A DNA stretch of 64,000 nt from Thermus neutrinimicus (lineage in GTDB: Bacteria > Deinococcota > Deinococci > Deinococcales > Thermaceae): contig NZ_JAKTNU010000001.1 of the NCBI RefSeq assembly GCF_022760955.1, positions 191,507 through 255,506 on the forward strand. Direction: 5' to 3'. Both the position numbers and the translations under genes were made by a program. The stretch's first letter is position 1, and each line of letters opens with the position of its first letter. The notes under the pieces were generated by a model. The model was not told the DNA's origin. It saw only the letters and a program-made list of their open reading frames with translations, and made no database searches. Of the stretch, positions 17,843 through 26,812 are shown piece after piece.

Positions 17843-20695
17843 ATGAAGAAAAGGCTAGTCATGCTACTGGCAGGGCTTTTGACCGTGCTCTCCATGGGCT
17901 TCGGTCTGGCCCAGTTCTCGGACGTGCCCGCCGGCCACTGGGCCAAGGAGGCGGTGGAGGCCCTGGCGGCCAAGGGGATCATCGTGGGCTTCCCCGATGG
18001 CACCTACCGGGGCAATGAGACCCTCACCCGCTACCAGGCGGCCCTCATCATCTACCGCCTCCTGCAGCAGATCGAGGAGGAGCTTAAGGCCAAGGGTGAG
18101 TCCCCCACCCTGCAGGCCATGTCCTCTGAGGACCTCGAGGCCCTGAAGAACGCGGTGCAGGAGCTGGCCGCGGAGCTGGCCGCTTTGGGCGTGCGGGTCT
18201 CGGCCCTGGAGGACAGCGCCGCCACCAAGGAGGACATCGCCCGCCTCGAGGCCATGATCCAGGAGCTCAAGGCCATGCCCATGCCTGAGCCCGGCGTGGA
18301 CCAGGCCGCCCTCCAGGACCTGGCCGACCGGGTGGAGGCCGCCTCCATTGCCGCGGACACCGCCTTGGCCCAGGCCCAGCAACTTTCTGAGCAACTGGAT
18401 GCCCTGGCCCAGGACGTGGAAGGGGTGAAGGGGGATCTTGCCGCCCTTGGCACCCAGGTGGAGGCCAACGCCCAGGCCATCCAGGCCTTGAACGAGCTGG
18501 CCGTGCTCCTCAACCAGGACGTCCTGGCCCTGCAGGACCGGGTGACCGCCCTGGAGAAGCTGGTCTCCGAAGGTCCAGAGCTTCCCGACCTGGAGCAGTT
18601 TGCCACCAAGGAGGATGTGGCCGCGGTGCAGGAGTTCGCCGCTGCCCTCCGCTCCGACCTGGTGGGGCTTTCCGAGAGGGTCTCCAAGCTGGAGGGCCAG
18701 GTGGCGGAGCTTTCCAAGGTGCAGTACTCTATTTCTGGCTCCCTTTCGACCACTTACGGAGGCATCGGCCTCACCAGTGGGACCACCAATTTTGACATTG
18801 ATCGCCTATTCCCCGGGAACAAGTTCAGCAGTGGTTCTTCGGGCCCTGCCTTCCGGGGCAACGAGTATAACTTTGCCGATACCACCCAGACCTTCACTGA
18901 GGGCGATCTCTCCCTGAGCCTGGGGGTTAAGGTGGCCCAGCCGGGCCAGAGTGGGGTTAACTTGTCCGAGGCTACCGTGGCCCTAAGCGCGACTGCCTTT
19001 AGCGGTGCAACCACGGTGAGCGTGGACGGCGCTTCCCTGAAGGGCAACGTGGATGGGCAGGGCTTTGGCGTAACCTTCTCCAACGGGGGGAGCACCTTCA
19101 AGTTCAACGACTACCTCTTTGCTAATGCCAACGACCCCGACGAGCGGGTTACCCGTCAGGGGGTGGTGGCCACCTTCCAGGGTACCCTTTTCCCCTTGAG
19201 CCCTGAGGTGACGTTGGTGGCAGGCTACGCTACGCCGAACCCTGATACAGTTCTCAACGGGGATTACTTCGGTGTGCGTTTGGCTCTTAAGCCCATCCAG
19301 GCTACGGTTTTCGCCCTAAGCTACGCTGAGAACCCTGGTAATCGCGTTGCTGTGGCTGCGGACTTCACCACCAAAAAGCTCCTGGGTCTGTTGGACCTGG
19401 ACGGGGCCTATGTGGTCTCTAAGGATTGGTCTGTGGCGGGCACCATCTTTGATAACTGGGGCACCGCCAACGTGGATGAGGCCTTCTACGTTCGGGGTAC
19501 CCTGGCTTTGGGCCCGGTAACTGTGCGGGGCAACTACCGGGCTATAGATCCGGCTTACCTGAACGGTACGGCCAGCATGTCTGCAGATCAGACCGCCTTC
19601 TACAGCGGCGAGATTATTGGCTTCTACCCGGCCCCCTTTGGCTCTAACACCCGCGGCTTCGGTGCTGAAGCCACGGTGAACCTGGGCTTTGCCACCTTGG
19701 GTGGATACTATGATCGCATCACGGATTTTGCTCAAAGCCCAGGCACCGAACGGGAGGCCTTTGGGGCTAACGTGCAGGTACCCCTACCCGCAGGTTTCAG
19801 GTTAAGCGGCTTCTATAGTCAGGCCTCAGTAGCGGCAACCCAAGCCACCTTTTTCGGGGCTGACCCCCTCTTCAACCAAGGCACGCCTTACTTCCAGTTC
19901 TACGCCTACCCTAGGGATCGCTATGTTTCCGGCTTCGGGGCGGCCCTGAGCCATGACGGCAAGGCTAAGGAGGCCTTGGTCTCCAACCTTAACCTCACTG
20001 CGCGTTATCAGCAATACTACAACGACGTGACAGGCAACTATGACTACAGGGACATCGTGGCTTTCGCAGACTACAGCCTTGACCTTGGTCCCATTACCCT
20101 GAAGCCTGGTATTTTCTTCCGCTCCTACAACAACGACAACGCTGGAGCTGCCGTTCCCGCGGGCACTTCCCCTAGCCGTCCAGGAGCCTTTACTGAGAAC
20201 CCCAGCTTCACCACCTTGAAGTGGGGTATCCAGGCTAGCACCCAGGCCCTGGACATTCCCTTAAAGCCTAGTCTCGAAGGGTTCTTCGCTACCCGGACCA
20301 CGGACTTTTCGGGCACGACCAGCGACGCTCAGGAAACCTATTACCGGGTTGGCCTCAAGCTAAACGAATTCTTAGTAAAGGGTAGCACATTCAGCGTGAG
20401 CTACGCTTACTGGGAGGGGGCGAATCATTTGGGTTCTCCTTCCGTGGGAAGCGCCTATAACCCCTTTACCTTCACGCGAGACCGTATCTTCCGTAACCCC
20501 GATGTCAGCGCAGCGGGAGCCCCTTGGGCTGTCCTCCCCGGCACCTTTGCTGGCAATACTAGCGGTGTCTATCTGGAGTGGAACTTCTACTCCCTGAGCG
20601 TGGCGGCTGGTTGGTTTGACTACAACCAGACCGCGCCTACCGCTGATAGTTCGTCCGCCATAGGCCTTAAGGTGAGCTACGAGGTCAAATTCTAG
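17843..20695 (+). CDS. slpA: S-layer protein SlpA
   Basis: 950-residue major envelope protein. Signal peptide (1-24). One SLH domain (about 26-80, [22 protein letters not shown]) binds the pyruvylated secondary cell-wall polymer. A long coiled coil (about 80-295) crosses the periplasm. The last ~650 residues are rich in Tyr/Phe/Ser/Thr alternation and end in an aromatic-flanked strand (LKVSYEVKF), as in an outer-membrane beta barrel. This is the architecture of Thermus SlpA, which acts as lattice, tether and porin. The first 300 codons are strongly GC-biased; the barrel part uses more A/T at third positions and is likely more variable between strains. It has its own strong promoter, leader and terminator. 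Confidence 0.95.
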   Translation: MKKRLVMLLAGLLTVLSMGFGLAQFSDVPAGHWAKEAVEALAAKGIIVGFPDGTYRGNETLTRYQAALIIYRLLQQIEEELKAKGESPTLQAMSSEDLEALKNAVQELAAELAALGVRVSALEDSAATKEDIARLEAMIQELKAMPMPEPGVDQAALQDLADRVEAASIAADTALAQAQQLSEQLDALAQDVEGVKGDLAALGTQVEANAQAIQALNELAVLLNQDVLALQDRVTALEKLVSEGPELPDLEQFATKEDVAAVQEFAAALRSDLVGLSERVSKLEGQVAELSKVQYSISGSLSTTYGGIGLTSGTTNFDIDRLFPGNKFSSGSSGPAFRGNEYNFADTTQTFTEGDLSLSLGVKVAQPGQSGVNLSEATVALSATAFSGATTVSVDGASLKGNVDGQGFGVTFSNGGSTFKFNDYLFANANDPDERVTRQGVVATFQGTLFPLSPEVTLVAGYATPNPDTVLNGDYFGVRLALKPIQATVFALSYAENPGNRVAVAADFTTKKLLGLLDLDGAYVVSKDWSVAGTIFDNWGTANVDEAFYVRGTLALGPVTVRGNYRAIDPAYLNGTASMSADQTAFYSGEIIGFYPAPFGSNTRGFGAEATVNLGFATLGGYYDRITDFAQSPGTEREAFGANVQVPLPAGFRLSGFYSQASVAATQATFFGADPLFNQGTPYFQFYAYPRDRYVSGFGAALSHDGKAKEALVSNLNLTARYQQYYNDVTGNYDYRDIVAFADYSLDLGPITLKPGIFFRSYNNDNAGAAVPAGTSPSRPGAFTENPSFTTLKWGIQASTQALDIPLKPSLEGFFATRTTDFSGTTSDAQETYYRVGLKLNEFLVKGSTFSVSYAYWEGANHLGSPSVGSAYNPFTFTRDRIFRNPDVSAAGAPWAVLPGTFAGNTSGVYLEWNFYSLSVAAGWFDYNQTAPTADSSSAIGLKVSYEVKF

Positions 20696-20711
20696 CTTTT
20701 CTGTTCCTGGT

Positions 20712-20732
20712 CCCCCGCCCGAAGGGCGGGGG
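20712..20732 (+). terminator. slpA terminator
   Basis: CCCCCGCCC-GAA-GGGCGGGGG, a 9-bp GC stem 16 bases after the slpA stop, followed by CTTTGCT. The uvrB -10 starts 7 bases later. Confidence 0.85.
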
Positions 20733-20751
20733 GCTTTGCTATGGTGGAGGT

Positions 20752-22749
20752 ATGCCCTTCCGCTACCGAGGGCCTACCCCTAGGGGAGACCAGCCCAAGG
20801 CCATCCGGGAGCTGGTGGAGGCCTTGGGGGATGGGGAAAGGTTTGTCACCCTCCTGGGGGCCACGGGCACGGGGAAGACGGTGACCATGGCCAAGGTGAT
20901 CGAGGCCCTGGGGAGGCCTGCTTTGGTCCTGGCCCCCAACAAGATACTGGCGGCCCAGCTGGCCGCGGAGTTCCGGGAGCTATTCCCGGAAAACGCGGTG
21001 GAGTACTTCATCAGCTACTACGACTACTACCAGCCCGAGGCCTACGTGCCGGGGAAGGACCTCTACATCGAGAAGGACGCCAGCATCAACCCCGAGATCG
21101 AGCGCCTGCGGCACTCCACCACCCGTAGCCTCCTCACCCGCAAGGACGTGGTGGTGGTGGCCTCGGTCTCCGCCATCTACGGCCTGGGGGACCCCCGGGA
21201 GTACCGGGAGAGGAACCTGGTGGTGGAAAGGGGGGCCCATTACCCCCGGGAGGCCCTTTTGGAAAGGCTTTTGGAGCTCGGGTACCAGCGCAACGACATC
21301 GACCTCTCCCCGGGCCGGTTCCGGGCCAGGGGGGAGGTCTTGGAGATCTTCCCCGCCTACGAGACGGAGCCCATCCGGGTGGAGCTTTTCGGGGATGAGG
21401 TGGAGCGGATCCTCCAGGTGCACCCCATCACCGGGGAGAGGCTTAGGGAGCTTCCCGGCTTCGTGCTCTTCCCCGCCACCCACTACCTTTCCCCCGAGGG
21501 GCTGGAGGGGATCCTGAAGGAGATAGAGAAGGAGCTGTGGGAACAGGTCCGCTACTTTGAGGAAAGGGGGGAGGTCCTCTACGCCCAGCGCCTTAAGGAG
21601 CGCACCCTTTACGACCTGGAGATGCTCCGGGTCATGGGCACCTGCCCCGGGGTGGAGAACTACGCCCGCTACTTCACCGGCAAGGCCCCCGGGGAGCCCC
21701 CCTACACCCTCCTGGACTACTTCCCCGAGGACTTCCTGGTCTTCCTGGACGAGTCCCACGTGACCGTGCCCCAGCTTCAGGGCATGTACCGGGGGGACTA
21801 CGCCCGCAAGAAAACCCTGGTGGACTACGGCTTCCGCCTGCCCAGCGCTCTGGACAACCGCCCCCTTCGCTTTGAGGAGTTCTTGGAGAAGGTGCCCCAG
21901 GTGGTCTTCGTCTCCGCCACCCCGGGGCCCTTAGAGCTTGGGCACTCGGGGCGCATCGTGGAGCAGATCATCCGCCCCACGGGGCTTCTGGACCCCTTGG
22001 TGGTGGTGAAGCCCACGGAAAACCAGATCCTGGACCTCATGGAGGGGATCCGGGAGCGGGCAGAAAGGGGGGAGCGCACCCTGGTCACCGTCCTAACCGT
22101 GCGCATGGCGGAGGAGCTCACCGCCTTCTTGCAGGAGCACGGCATCAGGGCCCGCTACCTGCACCACGAGCTGGATGCCTTTGAGCGCCAGGCCCTGATC
22201 CGGGACCTGCGCCTGGGGCATTTCGACGCCCTGGTGGGCATCAACCTCCTGAGGGAGGGCCTGGACATCCCCGAGGTTTCCCTGGTGGCCATCCTGGATG
22301 CGGACAAGACGGGCTTTTTGCGGAGCGAACGGAGCCTCATCCAGACCATCGGCCGGGCGGCCAGGAACGCCCAGGGGGAGGTGTGGCTTTACGCGGATAC
22401 CATTTCCGAGGCCATGGAGAGGGCCATCCAGGAGACCCGGCGCAGAAGGGCCCTGCAGGAGGCCTACAACCGGGAGCACGGCATCGTCCCGGAGACCGTG
22501 CGGAAGGAGGTCAGGGCCATCATCCGGCCTGAGGAGTACGGGGAGGCTCCCTTGGAGGTCTCCGAGGGGGAGGACCTGAAGGAGCGGATCGCCGAGCTGG
22601 AGCTGGCCATGTGGCAGGCGGCGGAGGCCTTGGACTTTGAGCGGGCGGCGAGGCTGAGGGACGAGCTACGGGCCCTCGAGGCCCGCCTGCAAGGCCTCGT
22701 GCCCCAAGAGCCCGTGCCGGGAAGCCGGAAGCGGCGCAAGCGGCGCTAG
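20752..22749 (+). CDS. uvrB: excinuclease ABC subunit B
   Basis: DNA-damage-verifying helicase of nucleotide excision repair; 665 residues. Walker [14 protein letters not shown], the beta-hairpin region [10 protein letters not shown], helicase motif FLDESHV, motifs V/VI in [13 protein letters not shown] and QTIGRAARN, and a C-terminal UVR coiled-coil (about 615-650) for UvrC/UvrA contact. TATGGT (20740-20745) is 6 nt before the ATG, so it may be read as a leaderless mRNA, although GGAGGT also occupies the gap. Its TAG stop interlocks with the opposing gene's TAG in a single CTAG. Confidence 0.97.
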   Translation: MPFRYRGPTPRGDQPKAIRELVEALGDGERFVTLLGATGTGKTVTMAKVIEALGRPALVLAPNKILAAQLAAEFRELFPENAVEYFISYYDYYQPEAYVPGKDLYIEKDASINPEIERLRHSTTRSLLTRKDVVVVASVSAIYGLGDPREYRERNLVVERGAHYPREALLERLLELGYQRNDIDLSPGRFRARGEVLEIFPAYETEPIRVELFGDEVERILQVHPITGERLRELPGFVLFPATHYLSPEGLEGILKEIEKELWEQVRYFEERGEVLYAQRLKERTLYDLEMLRVMGTCPGVENYARYFTGKAPGEPPYTLLDYFPEDFLVFLDESHVTVPQLQGMYRGDYARKKTLVDYGFRLPSALDNRPLRFEEFLEKVPQVVFVSATPGPLELGHSGRIVEQIIRPTGLLDPLVVVKPTENQILDLMEGIRERAERGERTLVTVLTVRMAEELTAFLQEHGIRARYLHHELDAFERQALIRDLRLGHFDALVGINLLREGLDIPEVSLVAILDADKTGFLRSERSLIQTIGRAARNAQGEVWLYADTISEAMERAIQETRRRRALQEAYNREHGIVPETVRKEVRAIIRPEEYGEAPLEVSEGEDLKERIAELELAMWQAAEALDFERAARLRDELRALEARLQGLVPQEPVPGSRKRRKRR

Positions 22750-23861
22750 GCCAGGAGCAGCACGGGGTTTTCCAGGTAGAGGGCCACCCGTTCCAGGAGT
22801 TTCCGGGCGAGGGGGGCCTCGAGGCCCGAGGCGGCCAGCACCCCCTCTCGGGAGAGGAAAAGGCTCGGGCGGCCCGTGTGCACCTCCTCCTCCCCCACGA
22901 AGCAAAGAAGCCCTTCCCCTTCCTCCCCCTCCGGCTGGCGGAAGAGGGCGAGGAAGCTACCCATGGGCCTTATGCCCCGCACCTCCTCCCCCGCCACCTG
23001 GCCCAGGAGGGGCCTTAAGGGGAGTTCCAGCTCCGCCAAGGCCCTTTCCGCCGCCCGTAGCAGGAAGGGCAGGGGGGTTTGGGGTACCCCATGGACCCGG
23101 TGGAAGGCCTCCAGGGCCATCTCCAGCCTCCCGGGGTCAAACCGCAGGCGCTGGACCCGCAAGGGGGATGGAGCCGGGGCTTGGGCGGCGGTGAGGCCCG
23201 GGGCCGGGCTGGGCGGAGGGACGGGGGCAACCGGGGGCGGGGGTGTTTCCTCCTGGGCCTTAAGGGGTTCTGGGGGAGGCGCTTCCTGGGTTTGGCCGAG
23301 AAGCAGGTCCTCTTCCAGTTCCAGCTCCTCCGGCTCAGGGGGAAGCGCCTCCCCCTCGGAGCGGAGAAGCTCTTCCAACTCCTCCTCCGTGGGTTCCAGC
23401 AAGGGGGTTTCCTCTTCCTGGGGTTCGGGCAGAGGGGAGGTTTCCTCCTCGGGCAAAGCCTGGGCGTCCAGGGTGGGCTCCTCGGCCAGGAGGAGGTCCT
23501 CCTCCAGGTCTAGGTCCAGGTCCTCCAGGAGGGCGGGCTCGAGGTCCAGCTCCTCCTCCGCCACCTCCTCCACCGCCAGGGTGGGGGCCTTGGGGGCCTC
23601 GGGGAGGACGTCCTCCAGCTCCACGCCTTCCCGGCTCAGGACCTCCTGTACCCGTTTCAGCTCCTCTTCCGGGGGAAGGGGCGGGGCCTCCTCGGGCATG
23701 GGGGGCAGGTCCACCTCCCCGGCCATCACCTTAGCCAGGAAGGCCAGGATGTCCCGCTCCACGATGGTGCCCTCGGGACCGGTGCCCTGGAGCCTGCGCC
23801 AGTCTATGCCGTTCTCCTCGGCAAGACGCCGGGCCAAGGGCGTGATCTTGGGTTCGGCCAT
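22746..23861 (-). CDS. E2-like protein: E3-binding domain plus degenerate acyltransferase core
   Basis: 371 residues. Residues 3-40 are a typical peripheral subunit-binding domain of 2-oxo-acid dehydrogenase E2 ([19 protein letters not shown] followed by [14 protein letters not shown]). A very acidic, Pro/Glu/Leu-rich linker of about 190 residues follows. The last ~130 residues resemble a shortened E2 catalytic domain and end [17 protein letters not shown], like E2 C-termini. The lipoyl domain is absent, and the catalytic DHRxxDG motif is replaced by a segment reading ASGLEAP. It cannot be a working acyltransferase and may be a scaffold or E3-binding protein. It shares a -10 region with the divergent aminopeptidase gene. 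Confidence 0.75.
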   Translation of the reverse strand: MAEPKITPLARRLAEENGIDWRRLQGTGPEGTIVERDILAFLAKVMAGEVDLPPMPEEAPPLPPEEELKRVQEVLSREGVELEDVLPEAPKAPTLAVEEVAEEELDLEPALLEDLDLDLEEDLLLAEEPTLDAQALPEEETSPLPEPQEEETPLLEPTEEELEELLRSEGEALPPEPEELELEEDLLLGQTQEAPPPEPLKAQEETPPPPVAPVPPPSPAPGLTAAQAPAPSPLRVQRLRFDPGRLEMALEAFHRVHGVPQTPLPFLLRAAERALAELELPLRPLLGQVAGEEVRGIRPMGSFLALFRQPEGEEGEGLLCFVGEEEVHTGRPSLFLSREGVLAASGLEAPLARKLLERVALYLENPVLLLA

Positions 23862-23869
23862 CTTGGCCC

Positions 23870-23876
23870 TATGATA
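23870..23876. promoter_or_regulatory. symmetric bidirectional -10
   Basis: TATGATA reads as TATGAT forward (23870-23875, 6 nt before the aminopeptidase GTG) and as TATCAT on the reverse strand (23871-23876, 9 nt before the E2-like ATG). One 7-bp element can open in either direction. Confidence 0.7.
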
Positions 23877-23881
23877 ACAAA

Positions 23882-24970
23882 GTGGAAGCTGCCTTCGCTC
23901 AACTCCTGGCGGAGTACTGCCTCGAGGCCCAGGAAGGGGAGACCATCCTGGTGGAGGCGGAGACCCCGGCCCTGCCCCTCCTTCCCCATCTGAAAAGGGC
24001 CTTCCTGAAGCGGGGGGCCTACCCCCTTTTCCGCTTGGGCTACCCCGGGGAAGGGCGGGATTTCCTCCTCCACGGGGGGGCTTGGCTGGAAAGGATACCG
24101 GAGGTGGAGCGCGCTCTTTATGAGAGGGCGGACAAGTTCCTGCGCATCCTTTCCGCGGAAAACCCCTTGGAGGGGGCCTCTTTAGACCCCGGGCTTTCCC
24201 TTAAGTACCAGCGGGCCTGGCGGCCTTTGGCCGAGCTCCGCCTGCAAAAGCGCTGGGCCCTTACCCTCTACCCCACGGTGGGGTATGCGGTGGGGGCGGG
24301 GATGGGGACGGAGGAGTTCCGGGAGTACCTCATGGGGGCCTTATTCCTGGACCGGGAGGACCCGGTGGGCGCCTGGCGGGCCCTCTCCCGCTTCCAGGAG
24401 GCCCTGATCGGGAGGCTTTCCCAGGGGAAGGAGCTTCGCATCCAGGCCCCGGGCACGGACTTAAGGCTTTCCGTGGCGGGGAGGAGGTGGATCAACTCCG
24501 ATGGCCGGCGCAACATGCCCTCGGGGGAGGTGTTCACCGGGCCCCTCGAGGATTCCGCCGAGGGCGAGGTGCGCTTTAACCTTCCCGCCTTCGCCGGGGG
24601 CAGGCGGGTGGAGGGGGTTTACCTGCGCTTCAAGGGGGGCGAGGTGGTGGAGGCCCGGGCGGAGGTGGGGGAGGAGTACCTGCTGGCGGCCCTAGCCACG
24701 GATGAGGGGGCCAGGCGGCTTGGCGAGGTGGGGATCGGCACCAACTTTGGCCTCACCCGGCCCACGGGCCTTATCCTCCTGGACGAGAAGATGGGGGGTA
24801 CCGTGCACCTGGCCCTGGGCCGGAGCTACCCGGAAACCGGTGGGAAAAACCCAAGCGCCCTGCACTGGGACCTGGTGCTTTCCCTAAGGGAAGGGAGGCT
24901 TCTCCTAGACGGCAAGCCCCTGGTGGAGAAAGGGCGCTTTGTGGGCCTCTCTGAACCCCATCCCCTCTAG
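23882..24970 (+). CDS. aminopeptidase T (M29 family)
   Basis: Thermophilic metalloaminopeptidase of the AmpT/AmpS/PepS family, 362 residues. The metal-binding residues sit in SGEVFTGP, in VGIGTN and, near the C-terminus, in the His-rich segments GTVHLALG and ALHWDLV. The GTG start at 23882 follows TATGAT by 6 nt (leaderless). M29 enzymes are broad-specificity, double-metal, dimeric. It is monocistronic and converges with the ABC permease gene with a 4-base overlap. Confidence 0.9.
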   Translation: MEAAFAQLLAEYCLEAQEGETILVEAETPALPLLPHLKRAFLKRGAYPLFRLGYPGEGRDFLLHGGAWLERIPEVERALYERADKFLRILSAENPLEGASLDPGLSLKYQRAWRPLAELRLQKRWALTLYPTVGYAVGAGMGTEEFREYLMGALFLDREDPVGAWRALSRFQEALIGRLSQGKELRIQAPGTDLRLSVAGRRWINSDGRRNMPSGEVFTGPLEDSAEGEVRFNLPAFAGGRRVEGVYLRFKGGEVVEARAEVGEEYLLAALATDEGARRLGEVGIGTNFGLTRPTGLILLDEKMGGTVHLALGRSYPETGGKNPSALHWDLVLSLREGRLLLDGKPLVEKGRFVGLSEPHPL

Positions 24971-25737
24971 AGGTCCTTGCGCTCGAAAACCAAAGCCGCC
25001 AGGAAGGCGAAGCCCAGGGTGTAGATGAGGAGGAGGGGAAGGCCAAGTCCCGCCGCCTGGGGCCTTAGGTATAGATCCAGGTAAGTGGTGAGGAGGAAGG
25101 GGGTAAGGGCGGGGAAGGCCACCAACAGCCGCATGAGAAGCAGGGTGGCCACCGCCGCCAAGGCGCTTGCCGTAGTGGAGAGGAAGATGGTGGCGTAGAG
25201 GAGGGCCAAGGCGCCGAGGGGTAAGAGGATGATCCCTGCCAGGAGGTGGGCGAAAAGGAGCTGGCCCAGGGCTTCCTGGGCACCCAGAAAGCCTACCCCG
25301 GCAAACCCCCCTGCCCCAAGCCCCGTGCCCCCGTAGAACCCCCCTAACCCGTGGGGCAAGCCCGCCAGGAGGCTTCCCAGGAAGCTTGCCCCAAGGAGGA
25401 CGAAGGGGTAGAGGAGGGTGGCGAGGAGCTTGGCCAGGATCAGCCGGGTCCGGGAAAGGGGGTGGAGAAGGAGGCTTTTTAGGGTGCCTTGGGCCACCTC
25501 GCTCCCTAAGGACTCGCTTGCTGCCATCACCACCAGAAAGGGAAAGAGGAACTCCATCCCCGCCATGAGGCTTAGGGAAACCACCTGCCAGCCCGAGGCC
25601 AGGACCAGGCCGTACACCTCCTTAAGCCCCGGGGCCAGGGCCCACAGGAAGGGGAGAAGGAAGGCGGCCAGAAGCCCAAGCTGCACCGAGCGCAGGCGGA
25701 AGAGCTTGTAGAGCTCAAAGACCAGAAGCCTAAGCAT
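24967..25737 (-). CDS. ABC-2 type transporter permease
   Basis: 256 residues with six hydrophobic segments (about 18-38, 55-72, 100-125, 140-170, 175-200, 225-250). It lacks a signal peptide or binding-protein partner, so it is an exporter-type ABC-2 membrane subunit. The ATPase gene directly upstream overlaps by 8 bases. The substrate is not evident. Confidence 0.85.
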   Translation of the reverse strand: MLRLLVFELYKLFRLRSVQLGLLAAFLLPFLWALAPGLKEVYGLVLASGWQVVSLSLMAGMEFLFPFLVVMAASESLGSEVAQGTLKSLLLHPLSRTRLILAKLLATLLYPFVLLGASFLGSLLAGLPHGLGGFYGGTGLGAGGFAGVGFLGAQEALGQLLFAHLLAGIILLPLGALALLYATIFLSTTASALAAVATLLLMRLLVAFPALTPFLLTTYLDLYLRPQAAGLGLPLLLIYTLGFAFLAALVFERKDL

Positions 25738-26608
25738 GCTTCACCCTTTCCTGGTAGTAAAGCCTCAGGTCAAAGCCCTGGGGGTGCAGGGCCTTCACCC
25801 GGTACCCCTCCCTGAGAAGGGCCCCCAGGGCTGCCTCCACCTCGCCCTCAAAGAGGATGGCCCCCCCTTGGATCCGGGCGGAACCCACCTGGGGCAGGGC
25901 CTTGAGGAGGGCCAGGGCGCCTTCCAGGGGCTCGGCCTCGAGGCGGTAGGCCTTTCGCCCCTCCAGGGCCACCTCGTCCAGAAGCCTGCCCCCTCCCAGG
26001 ATGCCCACCCTGTGGGCGTACCGGCTTACCTCCTCGAGGTGGTGGGTGGAAAGGAGAACCGCTGCTCCCTCCCTTGCCACCTCCTGCAAGAGGCCATGGA
26101 CCAGCTCCACCCCCTCGGGGTCCAGGCCGCTGGTGGGCTCGTCCAGGACCAGGACCTTGGGCCGGTGCAGGAGGGCCGCCGCCAGGCCCAGGCGCTGGCG
26201 TTGCCCCAAGGAGTAGCTTCCCACCTTCTGGTCGGCCACGGCCAGGAGCCTTAACCGGGCCAGTACCTCGCCGATGCGGTTTTCCTCCCTGACCCCGGCC
26301 AGGTAGGCCCGCATCCTGAGGTTCTCCCGGCCCGTGAGGTAGGGGTAGAAGGCGGCCGGCGCCTCCACCACCGCCCCCAGGTGGCGCCGGGCCTCTGGGT
26401 TCCGGTGCACGTCCTCCCCCAGGAGGAGGGCCCTCCCCTCGCTGGGAAAGGCCAGGCCCGTGACCAGGCGGATGAGGGTGGTCTTCCCCGAGCCGTTGGG
26501 CCCCGCCAGGGCATACACCTCCCCGGGACGTACGGAGAGGCTTATCTTCTCCAGGATGGGTTTGCGCCCGTAGCGCTTGCCCAGGCCCTCTAGCCTTAGG
26601 GCTTCCAT
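25730..26608 (-). CDS. ABC transporter ATPase (ABC-2/CcmA type)
   Basis: 292 residues. Walker A GPNGSGKTTLIR, a signature region with YSLGQRQRLGLA in place of LSGGQ, Walker B VLVLDEPTSGLD, and switch His in STHHLEEVS. The C-terminal extension (~215-292) is typical of bacitracin- and drug-export-type ATPases. Start at 26608: TAGTAT on the reverse strand (26616-26621) is 7 nt before it. Together with the permease it forms a two-gene exporter. Confidence 0.92.
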   Translation of the reverse strand: MEALRLEGLGKRYGRKPILEKISLSVRPGEVYALAGPNGSGKTTLIRLVTGLAFPSEGRALLLGEDVHRNPEARRHLGAVVEAPAAFYPYLTGRENLRMRAYLAGVREENRIGEVLARLRLLAVADQKVGSYSLGQRQRLGLAAALLHRPKVLVLDEPTSGLDPEGVELVHGLLQEVAREGAAVLLSTHHLEEVSRYAHRVGILGGGRLLDEVALEGRKAYRLEAEPLEGALALLKALPQVGSARIQGGAILFEGEVEAALGALLREGYRVKALHPQGFDLRLYYQERVKHA

Positions 26609-26614
26609 GGGTGC

Positions 26615-26621
26615 TATACTA
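26615..26621. promoter_or_regulatory. symmetric bidirectional -10 (SRP RNA / ABC exporter)
   Basis: TATACTA contains TATACT forward (26615-26620), placing a start 7 nt on at the first base of the SRP RNA, and TAGTAT in reverse (26616-26621), placing a start at the ABC ATPase ATG. Confidence 0.7.
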
Positions 26622-26626
26622 CCCAA

Positions 26627-26726
26627 GCCCCCGGTCCAGCGCGACGGTCCGGGCGTGAACCGGGTCAGGTCCGGAAGGAAGCAGCCCTAAGCGCCACGGG
26701 TCGGGTGCCGCTGGGGTGCCGGGGGC
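26627..26726 (+). ncRNA. ffs: signal recognition particle RNA (4.5S-type)
   Basis: About 100 nt. Ends pair GCCCCCGG/CCGGGGGC. The apical domain IV is intact: GGTCAGGTCCGGAAGGAAGCAGCC with the GGAA tetraloop, symmetric loop and AGCAGCC, the Ffh-binding site. It is the short bacterial form without an Alu domain. The start fits a -10 TATACT 7 nt upstream. Confidence 0.95.
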
Positions 26727-26728
26727 AG

Positions 26729-26749
26729 TTATCCACAAGGTTATCCACA
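26729..26749 (+). promoter_or_regulatory. two perfect DnaA boxes
   Basis: TTATCCACA at 26729-26737 and again at 26741-26749, same orientation, 12 bp apart start to start. They lie immediately after the SRP RNA. No dnaA, dnaN or AT-rich unwinding element is seen nearby, so a replication origin is unlikely. DnaA titration or DnaA-linked regulation is possible. Confidence 0.75.
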
Positions 26750-26765
26750 GGTTAAAAGAACCTGT
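26747..26765 (+). terminator. weak hairpin after the SRP RNA
   Basis: ACAGGTT-AAAAG-AACCTGT, 7-bp stem whose left arm uses the end of the second DnaA box. Possible terminator for ffs; no T tract. Confidence 0.4.
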
Positions 26766-26812
26766 CCCTAGCGGGTCGGAGGCGAAAGGGCCCTTGAGAA
26801 CGAGGATTTTGC

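Noticed and set aside
20980-21759. 259-residue reverse frame inside uvrB
   Set aside because: Antisense to conserved helicase motifs; no ribosome binding site.
26729-26749. Chromosomal origin at the DnaA boxes
   Set aside because: Only two boxes, no AT-rich unwinding region and no dnaA/dnaN genes near.
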